DNA from: Umbilicaria muhlenbergii
Taxonomy: Eukaryota; Ascomycota; Lecanoromycetes; Umbilicariales; Umbilicariaceae
DNA length: 64,000 nt
Direction of reading: 5' to 3'
NCBI GenBank assembly: GCA_000611775.1
Contig: KK106986.1
Location: forward strand, 1,178,001-1,242,000
Shown here: positions 11,144 through 23,901 of the stretch, one piece after another
Layout of the letters: every line of letters starts with the position of its first letter
Position numbering within the stretch: position 1 is the stretch's first letter
Notes under the pieces: generated by a model
Told to the model about the DNA's origin: nothing
What the model saw: only the letters and a program-made list of their open reading frames with translations
Databases searched by the model: none
Translations under genes and position numbers: made by a program

Positions 11144-12844
11144 TTCATGGAGAGGAGGAGCGTCATCTCTCATTCCCTGGAATACAGTCATCGCCAACAT
11201 CTCGCCAACGTCATCCTGGCGACCGTCCGAAACCTTTCACGATTTATGTCGACACGGTACGGAGTTTTGCATTGAGCGACCGAGCAACTTTTCTCTGCTT
11301 CCTGATCTTCTCGCCCATCAATGTTGGCCACGCAAGCGCCACTGGGGCTGGCTTTTGACAGTACATAATTTTAATCCACGGTCTGGCCACTCGTGTCCTT
11401 GGATAGGTTTCCTTCCGGGGACTATTGTATAATACTAATTCGGCAACGGAAGACACGCATTCGCTTTTGCATAGCCTGGGATACTGGTGGATCTCTTCCG
11501 TTTGCTTGCTCACTTTCGCTTCCTTGTATCCAATAACTGTCGCTTTTTCCGTCATCCGAGACGTGATCCGGATATCATGCATTCGCTTGGCTTACTTGCA
11601 TTGGGCCGGAGATGGGGCAATCAGTGCTCGGTGGTATAGAGTCTTTTGATTTTCGGGGGGTGGACTGCGTAAGGGCAGCCTCAGCGCGTCCTGGTCCAGT
11701 ACAAGTGCGGATTCCTAAGCGGCCGGATTCCTAGGTGGGTGGGCTACGGAGGGCCTTGTTTTCTATTTTGCAAGGACCTCCATAGATGGCTTCGAAGGGG
11801 CTCCATGGTACGAGCGAGACTATGGAGTCCTCGGAAATACAATCAAGCCGTCACAAGCATTTGCTGCGTCACAAGCCTATGACAAAGCCATTACTCTCAA
11901 CAAGACGTGAGAACTCCCTTGATTGCCTCGATCCTTGCTATCGTAACACACACTCGCTGCGGCCCAAAGCAGAAAAGGATCAACAGTCTCGTATATCCTT
12001 TGCTACGGTGACACATGGTGACACACGGAGACAAAAGTACACCCGACACTTGGGTGAGCGATCTCATCCAACGGCAGCCCGAGTAGCAAGTTAGAAGATG
12101 GTCGTACCTTGGTAGGCCCTAGCGCTAGACCTGAATGGCAGGGTGGGCAGAGAATCGCAAGACAGGTGTTGCTTCCATAGAACAACGCCTCGTCCCCCGA
12201 GCACTTTTCCCAGATCTAATACTTATCTTCCCGCCCCCAAAAAATTCCCCAGCTGTATACCCAGCTTCTGACAGATCGATATTCGTGGTAAGATTCTAGA
12301 GGAGAGAGGGGGGAATATTGTATCATTAGACCCGGTCAAAAGCGTGAGTCACGATCCAACAAAATCGATCTATCACCGTCACCAATTTTCAATCCTTCAA
12401 TCCATCAATACGACGTCTAGGCATTGCATTTATTAGGGATCTAGTACTAGCACAGATACATTACCGTACTGGTACCCGAAACAATGCTCTGATCGACCAC
12501 ATGTGCTCGTAAAAGGGGGTATCCAGAACCCTTAGTACCATGCCTCCTCTCCCACCATCTCGATTGCAGTGAGACGAAACCGACACAACAAGACAGACGG
12601 TTCAGACAGAAAGAACCGCGTACCGTCCGATCGTGCCAGACATGTGTCCCACGCCCCTGCCTTTGACAGCCGAAAAGTAAAAAATGCCTTCGTAGAATGT
12701 TCGTAAAATGTATGCCCGAGAGCCGCTCACACACACAGAAGAGAATCGGGCCACCGAATCCTCGTCGGAGATCGAGACCAGCAGCGTACCTGTGTCTGTC
12801 GTGCATGGTCCTGGTGGTTGAAACAGTCCAGACCCCACCACCCC
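11144..12844. other. Intergenic region, AUR1 to WHI5-like gene
   Basis: About 1.7 kb between the ends of convergent genes. No open frame here shows family motifs. The distal part (12447-12844) is open in a frame that continues into the gap but encodes no recognisable sequence. It probably holds 3' UTRs. Confidence 0.4.
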
Positions 12845-14100
12845 CTACGAAACCAACTCCCCCCCCAACTCCATCCCCAACCCCGTCGCCCTCCCCCCGG
12901 CACTCCCACTCCCACTCCCACTCCCATCCGCATTCCCACCCCCCATCCCCGGACTCACCCCCGACCTCCCCAACGCATCGAAACAAATCCTCCTCCTGGC
13001 CTCCCTCCCCCCCCNNNNNNNNNNNNNNNNNNNNNNNNNNNNNNNNNNNNNNNNNNNNNNNNNNNNNNNNNNNNNNNNNNNNNNNNNNNNNNNNNNNNNN
13101 NNNNNNNNNNNNNNNNNNNNNNNNNNNNNNNNNNNNNNNNNNNNNNNNNNNNNNNNNNNNNNNNNNNNNNNNNNNNNNNNNNNNNNNNNNNNNNNNNNNN
13201 NNNNNNNNNNNNNNNNNNNNNNNNNNNNNNNNNNNNNNNNNNNNNNNNNNNNNNNNNNNNNNNNNNNNNNNNNNNNNNNNNNNNNNNNNNNNNNNNNNNN
13301 NNNNNNNNNNNNNNNNNNNNNNNNNNNNNNNNNNNNNNNNNNNNNNNNNNNNNNNNNNNNNNNNNNNNNNNNNNNNNNNNNNNNNNNNNNNNNTGGAAGG
13401 TGTGGGTGGGGAGGGCGGGGTCTTCGTTGTCGGAGGGGGGGTTGAAGGTGGGGGAGTCGTCGTCGGGATGGGTCGAGGTCGAGGATGCGAAGGATAGGTT
13501 GGGGGCGTGGGGGTGGGGGAAGTGTGGGTGCGGGCGGTGGTAGACGGGTGAGGACTGGGGGAGGTTGTGGGAGGTCTTCCATGATTGGCGGGATGCTTCG
13601 AAGAGAGGAGGGGCCATCGATTGGGCGCGGTTGCGTTTGCGTGATCCGGAGCCGGATTCAGGGTGGGTGAACATCGGGCGGAAGAGTGACTTGTCCCCGA
13701 ATGCATCGCTAGCTGGGCCGTTTATTTCGTCGGAGAAGAGAGGTGCGGTGATCGGAGACGAGAGGACGCCAGAGTATGATTGGTGGTCGGAGGTACTGGA
13801 CGAGGAATCGGATATGGTGCCCATGCTCGAGCATGCCCGTTTTCGCTTAAGGTCTCTTTCGACGTGGGCTTCGACGAGACTGAAGCTCATGCTGTCCATG
13901 CCGTTCTTGGCCTTGTAGCTGGCAAGTGCGAGACGATCTTGTAGCTTCCTGGCCATCTAGAACATATGATCGTCAGTTTAGGGAGCTTTCTATAGAGCGT
14001 TGAGTGTTGAGTTGGGCAGACTGACCTTTGCTACCTCTACCCGCCGGAGCACTTTACCGACCACATCCTCTGCCGTTTCTGGACGTCGAGTGGCCGACAT
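12845..14100 (-). CDS. WHI5/NRM1-like cell-cycle transcriptional repressor, interrupted by an assembly gap
   Basis: The start at 14100 gives MSATRRPETAEDVV. Exon 1 is 14100-14026, a 69-nt GT-AG intron follows, and exon 2 begins at 13956. Residues ~28-60 (ARKLQDRLALASYKAKNGMD...ERDLKRKR) resemble the short WHI5/NRM1 motif by which such proteins bind G1/S factors (SBF/MBF). A Ser-rich region with LSSPITAPLFSD follows, another feature I associate with fungal members. The reading continues to 13394 (...DNEDPALPTHTF) and then enters the run of N. Beyond the gap one frame gives REARRRICFDALG and a Gly/Ser tail stopping at 12845. The gap size is unreliable, so that end is a guess. Product call is moderate; the gene itself is secure. 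Confidence 0.6.
12898..12935. repeat. ACTCCC hexanucleotide microsatellite
   Basis: Four near-perfect CACTCC units are followed by decayed copies. On the minus strand the array lies in a Gly/Ser-rich frame, possibly the C-terminal tail of the WHI5-like protein. Confidence 0.7.
13015..13393. other. Assembly gap (379 N)
   Basis: A run of N inside the WHI5-like gene. The left flank ends in a long C run and the right flank is strongly G-rich on the same strand, so the missing part lies at a C-to-G skew switch that is hard to sequence. Confidence 1.
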
Positions 14101-15371
14101 TGTGAAGGTCAGTAAGATGGAGGCGAAGAACAGGGTGAAAAATTGCGAACGTAGGGTGTACGTTGTTGAGATGAAAGCGGTAGAAGTGGGTCGTTCTGTT
14201 GCACGGCTCAACCAGCCACAAAGTATGAGGGTTTCTTTGAAGGAAGACGGGTTCTCCCCTATGGACAGAGAATGATGTGGGGAACCGAGTGATGGTGATG
14301 AAGTGATCCTATCTTGAAGAGGCCATCTCATTCATATCAGATCAGATCAAGCATTGGAGAGTGCGGCGGCAGCGGCAGGATTGTGTGGGAATTCCTGAAC
14401 CTGCCGTCTGCATTGCTGTGCGGTTGGAGAGGGGCCGGCTCTCTTGGATCGGGGTGAGACGCGCCTTTCCTTTCACGGGCGCGTCTTTTTGGCACGAACG
14501 AATCACGATTCACCGTTGGTCCAGCAGCCAGTCGCTCCCCAGTCACTCCCCAGTCCAGCCACTGCATTTGCATCGCTGCCTGTTTCTTGTGACCGGCCCG
14601 TCTATTGGTATCGCTTATCCGAGGCCTGGCCTGAGCCGGGCCAGATCCCCTGGTTGAGACTGTGTTTCTTAATTTGGGTCGAGTGCAGTACACTACGGCA
14701 GATATTATCGATGGTCATGGCCATTATCTCCAGAAGCTGCGTCACCAAGCGGTCATAGACAGCAGTGTCTGCACTCGTAGGATGGGGTGGAGAGCTGTAG
14801 ATGTGCTGGCATGTGATTTGAATGACCAGAACAATATCCCCATCCCCGTCGCTTTGACGCCTTCCGCAGAGCCTCAACTGAAGGTAACCCATCTGCTGTC
14901 CTTTTGAGGCTGACCCGACACTGGTGCAACCATTCCGAAGGGAGGAGGCATTCCGGACAGATTGATTGCCAACGTGGAATCGACCAGGGGGAGCGCGGAG
15001 CAAGGAGCGATACCTTGCCTGGCACTAGTCACTCAACCACATCCAAACCTTCCCTCCTCCACCGGGAGCTTTGCCGTTTCCTGTCTTTTGCGATTTCGAC
15101 TTCAATGTCACTGTCTGTCGCTAAGATCCACCTCCAGCTCGAGTATCAAGAGCTCCTATCCTTTCAACAAAGACTACCTTCGTTTCTCGCCGGCTCTGAA
15201 ACACATTCGTCCACATTCGTCGTCACTCGTTTGACTACGGCAGACGTCTCCCACTTGGTGCCAACATCCTTCAATTCATCCCAACATAAATACCCGATGA
15301 CCGTTTCTCTTAAATCATATATCTATTAAGGGAGTAACGGCTCGTGTGAACGACTGGTCTTGCCTGGGAGG
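14101..15371. other. Divergent upstream region, WHI5-like and metalloprotease genes
   Basis: About 1.27 kb between two divergent starts. No gene seen. The stretch 15040-15330 is pyrimidine-rich on the plus strand, consistent with the protease promoter and leader. Several short frames lack conserved features. Confidence 0.45.
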
Positions 15372-17960
15372 ATGCCCTTTCTTAACCACTTGAGGCGCCG
15401 CTCAAAAACTTTCAAGCCCGACCAATCGCCTGCCAAATCATCCAGCAACTCGAACAAATCCAACGATTCGAACGGTTCCAATGGCAGCAACTCTTCCAAT
15501 GGCACCATGCCCACTGCCAAATCATCTTCCACCCTAAACTCTTACGGCTCCCCAACCCCCAACTCGTCCATACAGCCGCAGGCGTCTATTCCAAATCTTG
15601 CTACAGCCAAAACCAACGGATCCAGTGGGACGTTTCCACCGCAGAGACCATCCCCAATAGTTGCTCAGAGCAACAGATACAGTGTAACGGTATGTCGACA
15701 CTGCTTTGTGCGCCTACTTCGTGGACAGTCCGTCCTCGAGAAGCGGGTAATGGTGTCGAATCATTTGCTGACATTCGTGAAATATAGGGAATGAGCTCGG
15801 CTTCAATCAGTGGGTCTATGACCTCAAGATTGCCGACGTCGCTATTTGCTCCACGCATCCTGTCGGTCTCTGACAATTCCTGGGTACATCAAAAAGTCCT
15901 GCTCATCTATGGTCAGATCGGGGACCCTTCGGAGAAAGCTCTGGACGGAACTTTGACCGTTTGTCATCATCAAGATGGATTCCCATCGACGAACTGGCCT
16001 GTGTCCGATTCCCACTTCAAAGCCTTAATATACCTTTCCCCCGGTCCCAACCGACTACGTTTTGATTTTTACTCACCGAAAATTGTATCAAACAACTCTT
16101 CAATACCAGCACATTCATCATGGATTAACATCAACTTCCTTCCTCTCGCCAACTCGCCGCCGCTGCAACTTGTGATACTCTTGGGTAAAGACTCTCCAGG
16201 GACATTCGATGCTGTGCCGGAAAGAGCACAGAGAGAAGGTAATGGCCTGGACACAGCAATACGGAAATTTCGAATGGCAGCATATTTATGGCAGGCATTT
16301 ACGGGGGAACAGATGTATCGCAATGGTTTTGGTAGGAGGTGTTTTCGGTTCGAGGAGGAGTGGCAGACCGGGACACTCAGTCATCGAGACAAAGACGTCG
16401 GTCAGATGAGGAACGAAGCAAAGATACATGTCGTGCGAACACAGAAGACGGTGAAAGAGCTAAGAGATCTGGATATTGCGCAACAGTACGAGAAAGCGAA
16501 TCGGAAAGGTGATCTCTTCAGCATCGCAACGGAAGCAGTTAGGGATCACTTCAAGCCCATGCCGGGACAGAAGCAGTATGTCTCGGTATTGCTGCTGGAT
16601 GCGCATTGGGATCCAACTGTGAAAACGATTAGGGGTCATGCGGCCCTAGGGGGAGGCGGCGGTGAGATTCAGCTTGCAATCTTTGGTTCTCAAGCCTTGC
16701 AAAGCTACCCGTCAAGTATCGAAGAGGTTGCGCCGGCCTTCTCAGACTGTACCAGGACTAATACTGATTTTGTTGCGAATGATTGCAATGAATCTGGAAG
16801 CAACTGGGAAGCAGCGAACATTGGCATAGGGGCACACCTTCATGAAGTAGGTCACTTGTTTGGATGCCCTCATCAGGAATCAGGTATTATGCTGCGCGAC
16901 TACGTACGGTTGAATCGCACATTCCTCTGTCGGGAACCATACTCGACCCGCACAAAATCCCAGGGCATCCGCCTCTGCCTACCCAAGGACGAATGCAGTT
17001 GGCACCGTCTCGACACGTTACGGTTTCGTTTCCATCCTTGCTTTAGATTACCTCCAGATATGCCACTGAATGCGGACGATAGCGTGCAAGTATGGCCTGT
17101 CGACAATGGCAGAGTCCTGGTCACTGCTGCTACCGGGGTCGCTTTTATCGAGATCTTCACAGAGGGCGATGAATTTTGCCGTACCTGGATTGATTATATG
17201 AATGGTGATGGCGGTGCCACCAATGGACCTCCAAGGCAAATCATGTTCACGGAAAGCGACCTGCGAGGTCGTCTACCAGAGGATAAGAAGAACAGGAAGC
17301 TGAAGCTTGAGTTACACTCTGTCGGTCAGGGAAAGCATGTTGTTGAGGATCTCGGTCAACTCATGTCTAAAGCCTCGGTGATCAAGATGCCCAATAATCA
17401 GCTAGGCTTCAGAGGCAGCAAAGTAGGCGCTTCAAGGCAGGAGGGGAGTCGGCCGGAGGAGATTGTATTGCAGAGTGCGTTGATACAGACGAAGCTACTT
17501 ACATCGATCAAAGTGTATCACGGCTTCGCCTTGGACGGGCTGGAGTTCAAGTACGAAGATTCGACGAGCCAACTGTTCGGCAAAAGAGGAGGCGACGGTG
17601 GTGGTAGCGAGTTCATGTTTGGTAATTTCTTCACCACCTGTACTCATGAATCTATGACTGACCACTCCGTCAGACACCCGCCGAGGAGAGATTTTGTTAG
17701 GGTTCTATGTTCGTGCGGGTCTGTGGGTTGATGGCATAGAGATTCTGACAAGCTTGGGGCGGCGATCTGGCGTCTTTGGGAACCATGTTGGGGGATCTGG
17801 GTAAGACTCAACGATATCGTCCGGCTTATGTGAAAAAGACCGTGCTGACCAGTTACTTCGTAGTCATACGTTGATACCACCACGAGGCTACAGCATTGCG
17901 GGCGTCTCAGGATCTTGCGGAGCATGGATAGACGGGTTCTCTCTGATCATCACCCGATGA
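15372..17960 (+). CDS. Zincin-like metalloprotease with C-terminal jacalin-like domain
   Basis: 791 aa from exons 15372-15689, 15788-17621, 17674-17800 and 17864-17960. The N-terminal ~105 residues are Ser/Asn-rich and disordered. The central part matches the fungal putative metallopeptidase family that includes yeast YIL108W (Pfam PF12044, from memory). The zinc motif HEVGHLFGCPH lies at ~458-468 and fits HExxHxxGxxH with all three His ligands and the catalytic Glu. The last ~140 residues (SIKVYHGFALDGLEF, GGSEFMFGDTRRGEILLGFYVRAGLWVDGI, ending in SLIITR) read as a jacalin-type beta-prism lectin. Two short introns (52 and 63 nt) fall inside that domain, and the second exon boundary regenerates GGSGHTL. 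There is no signal peptide, so a cytosolic or nuclear location is likely. Substrate unknown. Confidence 0.85.
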
Positions 17961-20900
17961 TGGAAGTATATATCCCATCAGCATTTTCGGCCACCACTCT
18001 CTTCCCTTAATTCTTTCCGATCACCACCGTCGAAGGGCCCTTGCCCTTGCGACGTTTCAGCTGCATACCGGACCGGGCCATTCCGCCGAACGACTTCTCG
18101 TCCACCAAAGTATTTTGTATTAATCGCCTCCCGTTGGCTCGATATCTCTAATAATCCATTTAATCCACCAGTCAGCAGGCTGCTGCTTTGCACGCATTGC
18201 GAATTTTTTTTTTGTTTTCGGGGGCATCGGCGATTAGACTTGGTCGGGTCCTGTGGTCAATGGGTCGAGCGTATGGGGGATACTCGTACATGGGGGCGAT
18301 GGGGGATCAGGGATAGATAGGCTGAAGAAATGAACATGATTCTGTTTCATCACATGATGCTTCTTACTGGTAGATGATCCGGGTCTTCCACCGCACTGGG
18401 GTCGGCCCCTCTTTCGAGCGTGGTCGGGGAATGATGCACGGGCTCCCCGCACGAGACCGAAACTGCCGACCTTACTTGGGGGTGGGAGATCGGGGTAATG
18501 ATGGGGATGAAGACCTCGATGGGCATTTGCTGGCGGTGCCAATCTTCTCGTTGCCACTTGACCGTTTCATCCACCGTAGCCATCTTGTTCGTCTTAGCCA
18601 CCCCATGGTTTTCACCATCCACCCTCCCATCATCCCCGTCTTCCCATCGTATACCCATCGTACCCATTCACCTCCATCCCCCATCCCCTTCATCCCCACC
18701 CGAAACACATACAACTACGTCAAACCCCGCCTCTAACCTCATCCGCTTTGCCACCTCCAGGCCCGGGGGGGGGGAGCATACTCCGCCGCGGGCTCGCTTC
18801 CGACGGGCTCGCTTATTCGGACCGTCGGGGCCGAGGAAGGGGTGGGGCGGAGAATGGTCCGGTGTGAGAAGAGAGGAAAAGGAAATTCCCCTATCTGGGA
18901 GAATAGAGAGATTTGTTTTGTTTGGGGGGGAAAGATTCTAGAATGTGATGGGGGGGAAGAAGGGGGGGCGGGGGGGGGAATTGGGAGATGGGAGGGGTTT
19001 GGAGGAATGGGGTTTGGGAGTGATGGGTTCTTTGGAGTGATGGGGTTTATTTAGATGAATGGGAAAGTAGTTGTGCGGGTGAGAGAGAGAGAGAGGGTGA
19101 TGGGAATGTAGAATGGGAGAGAGAGAGAGCGGGGAGGGGAGATTCCGTACGATGGAGATTGCTGTGTTTGTGGGAATTGGGAATGGGAATGAGGGATGGA
19201 TGGGTTGGCAGGGTGGGAATTGAGGGATGGGAAAGCCGGGAGAGAGAGAGGGGTGGGGATTGTGCTGGGAATTGACGGTTTCGAAAGGGCGCTCGGTGGT
19301 AAAGTAAAGGATTTGGGTGGAGATAGGAATTTGTAATAGCAAAGTGAAAATATGGATATGTCTCTTGTTCTGAGGGTTGCCTGTGCTACTAGGCGGGATT
19401 TGTGTCTTGGTAATTGCCGTTAATGCCGTTATGGATCTTCTCGACATCGCCCATTCCAATCCCCATTCCCATCCGCTTCGACCACGCAAATCTCCGATAT
19501 CCATCCCATATCTTCCCCACTCACTCGATCGCCACTGTATGAATGGAAAACCCCATGTAGCAGCTTCAATCTAGTCGAACCGCCTACTGAACCCCCCGAC
19601 CGAAAAGCCAACCGCAGCAAAAGCGTCGTCATCACGTACCTTCCTCCACAAATCCTCCCTGTCACCGATCCCCCCAATCCCAAACCGCATTTACTCCAAT
19701 GGGAAAGTCACGTACGAATCACGTCTTTTCGACCCAGCATTGACTTTACCCACCCAATCACCCATTTCGAAATCAAGCTCATCACCAAAAACGATCATCG
19801 CAAACCAACCAATCACCATCTCCCCCATCCCATAAATCTACACTTCTCCATTTCCATTCTTAGCACCCTGTCACACACCCGCCCGTGCGCCCCGGCCCCA
19901 CCGACACATTCGCCACACCCCCCATCTCAGAGCGGAAATCCCAGTTGCAGATCCCCGTCGCGTCCAGCCGCCTCTGCAGTGAGGTGGCGGTGCGCAAGGG
20001 GTTTTGGGGTTCGAGATCGAGATCGAGGCCCATATGTGGTCAGTGCGGCATTTGAACCTGCAGGCGACATGCAGCGGTGGCTGACAGCACAGCCACGATC
20101 GGTGGCGTGTGGCGAGTGTGACGCGTGTGGCAGAACTGGCAGTAAAGTAAGGTAGGTGTTAAGCGACCAGCAGGAGACATTTCCGGGGGTATGGAACGGC
20201 AGGGGCTGAGTTCAGCTGAGCTGGAAGTGCGACGTGCGGCTTGCGGCAACTCGGCGTTGGGCGAGGATGTGAGGGAGTTGTGTGCGACGAAATGCAAGGT
20301 CGACACGCAGAATTGATAGGCGATGGTGCGGGGTTCGGAAAAGGGCTTGTTGGGATTGTTTGAGGACCTGTAAGGCACCGGCTGCATAGACAAGGGGGTT
20401 TGGTTTGATTCGTCGTATGTTCATTACACAATTGTCACTGCAGCATGAGTCATCGATGAGCGCTTTGTTTTGGGTGGCGACTGATACATTTTGGGTTGAG
20501 GTAGTACATTGCGCCCATGCTATGGTGCCACGTCGTAGGGTGGGCCACGACACTTGGCTCGGGTATCTCGATAAGAAAATTAGGCAGAAATGCAGCTCAA
20601 CAAGTACAACAGGAAGAGAGGAGTGCGAGGTGAGTACATATGTACGTTTTGGAAGATCATGCTGCCAGTTCGGATGAGGCGTAAGAAAAGGGGTGGGTGA
20701 ATAATATGCTGTGTATTTCGAATCATCATGTGCTTCGTGCGCTCCGTAAAATCATTGGCTGTTGCTTTGCCCAGTAGCCTGTGTATATTGCCCTATCAAA
20801 TGACCGCAGTTTGGTATTGTTGCGCCGAATGTAGCTCCTACCAGTGGAATATCGCAGAAAGAAAAGACCCCGTCGCAAGTGGTGGTATCGCAAATAGAAG

Positions 20901-21036
20901 CAGGTTTTAACGCCGTTGGGGTGACCCGTCCATCCACAGATTAGGTCCAACCGTAGCAAAAGGACAAATTACACAAGTGACTCAATGGTCGCTCCGCCAG
21001 TGGGTATCATATGAACAAATTCATGGGAGAGATGGT
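17961..21036. other. 3-kb gene-free region with extreme base-composition blocks
   Basis: Between convergent genes. On the plus strand 18590-18760 is C-rich, 18765-19270 is G/purine-rich with runs of 8-9 G and GA microsatellites, and 19430-19900 is C/pyrimidine-rich. No open frame carries a family motif and translated frames are low-complexity. The rest (19900-21036) shows nothing recognisable beyond probable 3' UTR next to the CP2 gene. Confidence 0.5.
18766..19265. repeat. G-run and GA-repeat tract (G-quadruplex-prone)
   Basis: Repeated runs of 5 to 9 G (for example near 18770, 18927, 18951 and 18970) are interleaved with GAGAGA arrays near 19083, 19115 and 19243. The strand is almost purely purine over long stretches. 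Confidence 0.75.
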
Positions 21037-23901
21037 CTAGAAGAGAAGCTTCATCTCAAGGGCTGTGGTGGCCGTTGCGTCTTTAATTGTAGCGTCGTGT
21101 TCGGCCGCGGTGTCAAGTGTGGGCTTGTTCCTTTCCTGCTTCACCGCCTTGTCTGAGCCGGTCTCGGAGAACTCCACAGTCATGTCCTGACCCTCCGGAA
21201 GCTCCCGGACGACTTCATCGTCGACCATAATCTTCAATCCCTTCGCGTTGATGCGGATTGTACGTACCACCCGATTAGGGTCCACTTGACACTTGGACGC
21301 AATACTGCTGATGAGGTCCTTGACAGTCCTTTGCATGAGGTAAACAGCCCGGTAGTAGTCATCTTCTGGGGTCTGGCCAACCACCTTGATTAAGACGTAG
21401 AAGCAAGCTACCGGCTTGATTGGGCGCTGTGGAGGCGGTTTGTATGTAGAGTCTACTCCAAGAGCTTCGATCCATTCAGGAAGTGAACCATCTGTTTGTC
21501 CCTTTTGTACCTTTGTAGGTTGCGATGCAGCAGCCACCGGAAAGCCTTGAGCATCCGACGAGGGATAGCTGACATCGGAGACGTGTGAGAAATTGATCCA
21601 GTCACTGGGAACGATCTGGGCAGGGTCGGCTGGCTTTGGCTTCTTGAAGTCGGGACGCTCATGAGAAGGCGGCTGTGATGGAAGAGACTGGGAGCTTGGC
21701 GAAGGCGACACCAAACATGAGTTGGTGGGTGTTGTCTCTCCACTTGGTCTTCGGTCCCACGAAGTCTGGCGCGTGACTGCTTGAACTTTCGTCAGATCTT
21801 GAGGCTCGCCCGGAAGACTGACGGGAAACAGGTCTGGGTCGTCTTGCTCGTATCCTCGAAGGTACAAGACACTGACTGGTCTGACGGAGCCGAACATGTC
21901 GGACATAGTTGCAAGCTTCAAGTGAAGATCTTCCTCTGCCATAGGTCGGCCGCCAGTGGAACTCTGAGAAGACATGGACCACGTCCTCTTGTGCTTTTGC
22001 ACCTTGCCCGGCCTGCTGCTTCGGCCTTTGGTCACCGTTGAGCCACTTCGTTTCCTCTTGCCAGAATCGTTCATGCCCGACTCTGCTTGAGTGATCTGTT
22101 GCTTGAGTTTCTCGATGGTCTTCTTGACATGAGCTATGTCGTTGGAAAGCTTGCGCTCGGCGCCATGGTCGCGGAAGAGTTTGACCTTGCAAAAACAGAC
22201 TTCGGGGCCAGCAAGTGGAGGCGTATCAGGGGTCCCAGAGGATATAATCTCGGTCTTTGCACATAGACGGACGGGGATGCCCTTCACCCCTTTCGAGTGG
22301 CTAAAGTCGGTCGAGAGGAAATTAAAGCGTACTGCCACTGAGCAATCGGCTGTTGCTGTAGCTGTGTTCGGAGTCCAGATTACTGAAAAGCCATCGAAAG
22401 AAGCGGTCTCGAGTTCAACTCCTGCTCGTCTGGTCTCCTCGTCTCCTCCCTGGTTGGGGTCCACATATTCAACAGCTTGAAGCTTGCCTCCCCTCTGATG
22501 CGCTTCGGCCAATCCCCGGCCCTCTTTCCATAGCTGCCAACAAGTAGAAGGACGTAGTCTTTGCTGTTCATCTTCGAACGAGATGCGGATGAACGTGCGA
22601 TACTTGATCGGTACTGGAGATGGAACCAAAGGCACCGTGTCAACAATTGATATCGAATAAGCTTGACCTTTGTTGAGATAAGTCACTGGGATCTCATCGG
22701 CGTGTCTGATCATAGCTGTTGGTGCATTCAGGGTGACATGATAGCGAAATCTATAGTACCGTGTATTAGTTCATAGCCATGAAGAATTACATGAAAGGGA
22801 GCATGCACGCACTTCTCTGTCGACGGAATGGGTGGCGCCGGCATAGTGCCATCAAATTGCCTTGACGAGAAATCCATGGCGCGAGACTCTTTCTGCAGAT
22901 CGGTCTCCATGATGACTTCGTTATCAGGAGACCCGTTAGCCGACGCATCCATTGCCTCATATCCGGAATCTTGGTGTATGAAAGATGCCGGCGCAAACGT
23001 CTGCTGGGGCGCAAAAGGATTGGCGTTCTGGAAGGTGTGCGTTTGAAGCAAATGGGGATGGAAGCCGTGCATATCCATTGAAGATACGGCGTGCATGGAG
23101 CCATCGGCACCTGGCAATGACAGTGGTGTACCGAGATGAATGCCCATTCCTGGCGTGTGCAAATCGCCAGCTTGGCTGTGGTAAAGTGTGTTCGTCCCTC
23201 CAGGAGTGGGCGTATAATATCCCGAAGGCTGGTTTGCGAAGGAAGCAAATGTAAATGAACTGGGGTCTAGGAGGGAAGGTGTGAATCGCCAGGGTTCGTT
23301 GGACCCTCGAGGAGTCGGGTCCATGTCCTTAATATCATCGTTCTCGTCAAACTGTCTGTTCGTGAACTGGTCAGTTCATGCCCGAAAGATGTTTGCAATG
23401 GTCCTCTGTAAAACATGGGCCTCAGAGGAGAAACAAGGCTGCCATTCCACGACATCGCCGGCTCCTATTGAGTTCCCATCGCGTGCATAAACAGGGCGTG
23501 TAATCGTACCTTTGATTCATAGCTGCGTCTGTAAGGGCATCGCTGAGCGAAGTCGTGCTCTCAGATGGCGCTGCGGACGAGGACGCGGTGCCAGGCCCTA
23601 CTTCTGGAAAGTGCTGCTTGAACGAAGCGTATAGCTCGTCGGCGGGTTTTTGCGAATTGGTACTGCCGGAAAAAGAGGTGTCAGCGATGTCCGGATCAAG
23701 CAAATGCAAAGGCGCGTGTTCAGTGCGTGAAGATAATTGAGTATAGTCCGTAGCAAGGCCACTCACCGATTGCGAAACATTGGAGAAGCTCGTTGGCGGG
23801 AGAGGAGTTATAGCAGATACATAGGTGTGGCTGTTGTGAGGCTTGCAAATGCAAAGGTGCAGGTGCAGAATCCGACACTCGAGACAACGGTTGCTAAACA
23901 T
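21037..23901 (-). CDS. Grainyhead/CP2-family transcription factor
   Basis: Fungal homologue of grainyhead/CP2 DNA-binding factors, 882 aa as modelled. Exons 23901-23510, 23355-22813 and 22750-21037. Intron 2 (22812-22751, GTGCGT donor) joins STEK to FRYHVTLNAPTA; intron 1 is 154 nt. The CP2 domain runs from about residue 310 to 510: VTYLNKGQAYSI, KYRTFIRISFEDEQQR, VEYVDPNQGG, DGFSVIWTPN, VRFNFLSTDFSHSKGVKGIPVRLCAKTE, CFCKVKLFRDHGAERKLSNDI. A basic region (GKRKRSGST...KHKRTW) follows. The C-terminus (ACFYVLIKV...AVYLMQRTVKDLISSIASKC) resembles the ubiquitin-like fold of the family. Members I recall in filamentous fungi act in conidial separation and wall remodelling. The extreme N-terminus before QKPADELYASF is uncertain and could use an extra intron. 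Confidence 0.88.

Noticed and set aside
12447-13706. Very long frames running through the run of N
   Set aside because: They are open only because N codons are never stops; flanking translations are simple-sequence.
18938-19504. 188-codon minus-strand frame
   Set aside because: Translates the purine tract into Pro/Ser/Ile-rich low-complexity sequence; no start context or conservation signs.
23663-23766. Extra intron (GTGAGT donor, TTTTTCCGGCAG acceptor) in the first exon of the CP2 gene
   Set aside because: Splice signals are good, but removal shifts the frame and loses QKPADELYASF unless the start also changes, so it was not used in the model.
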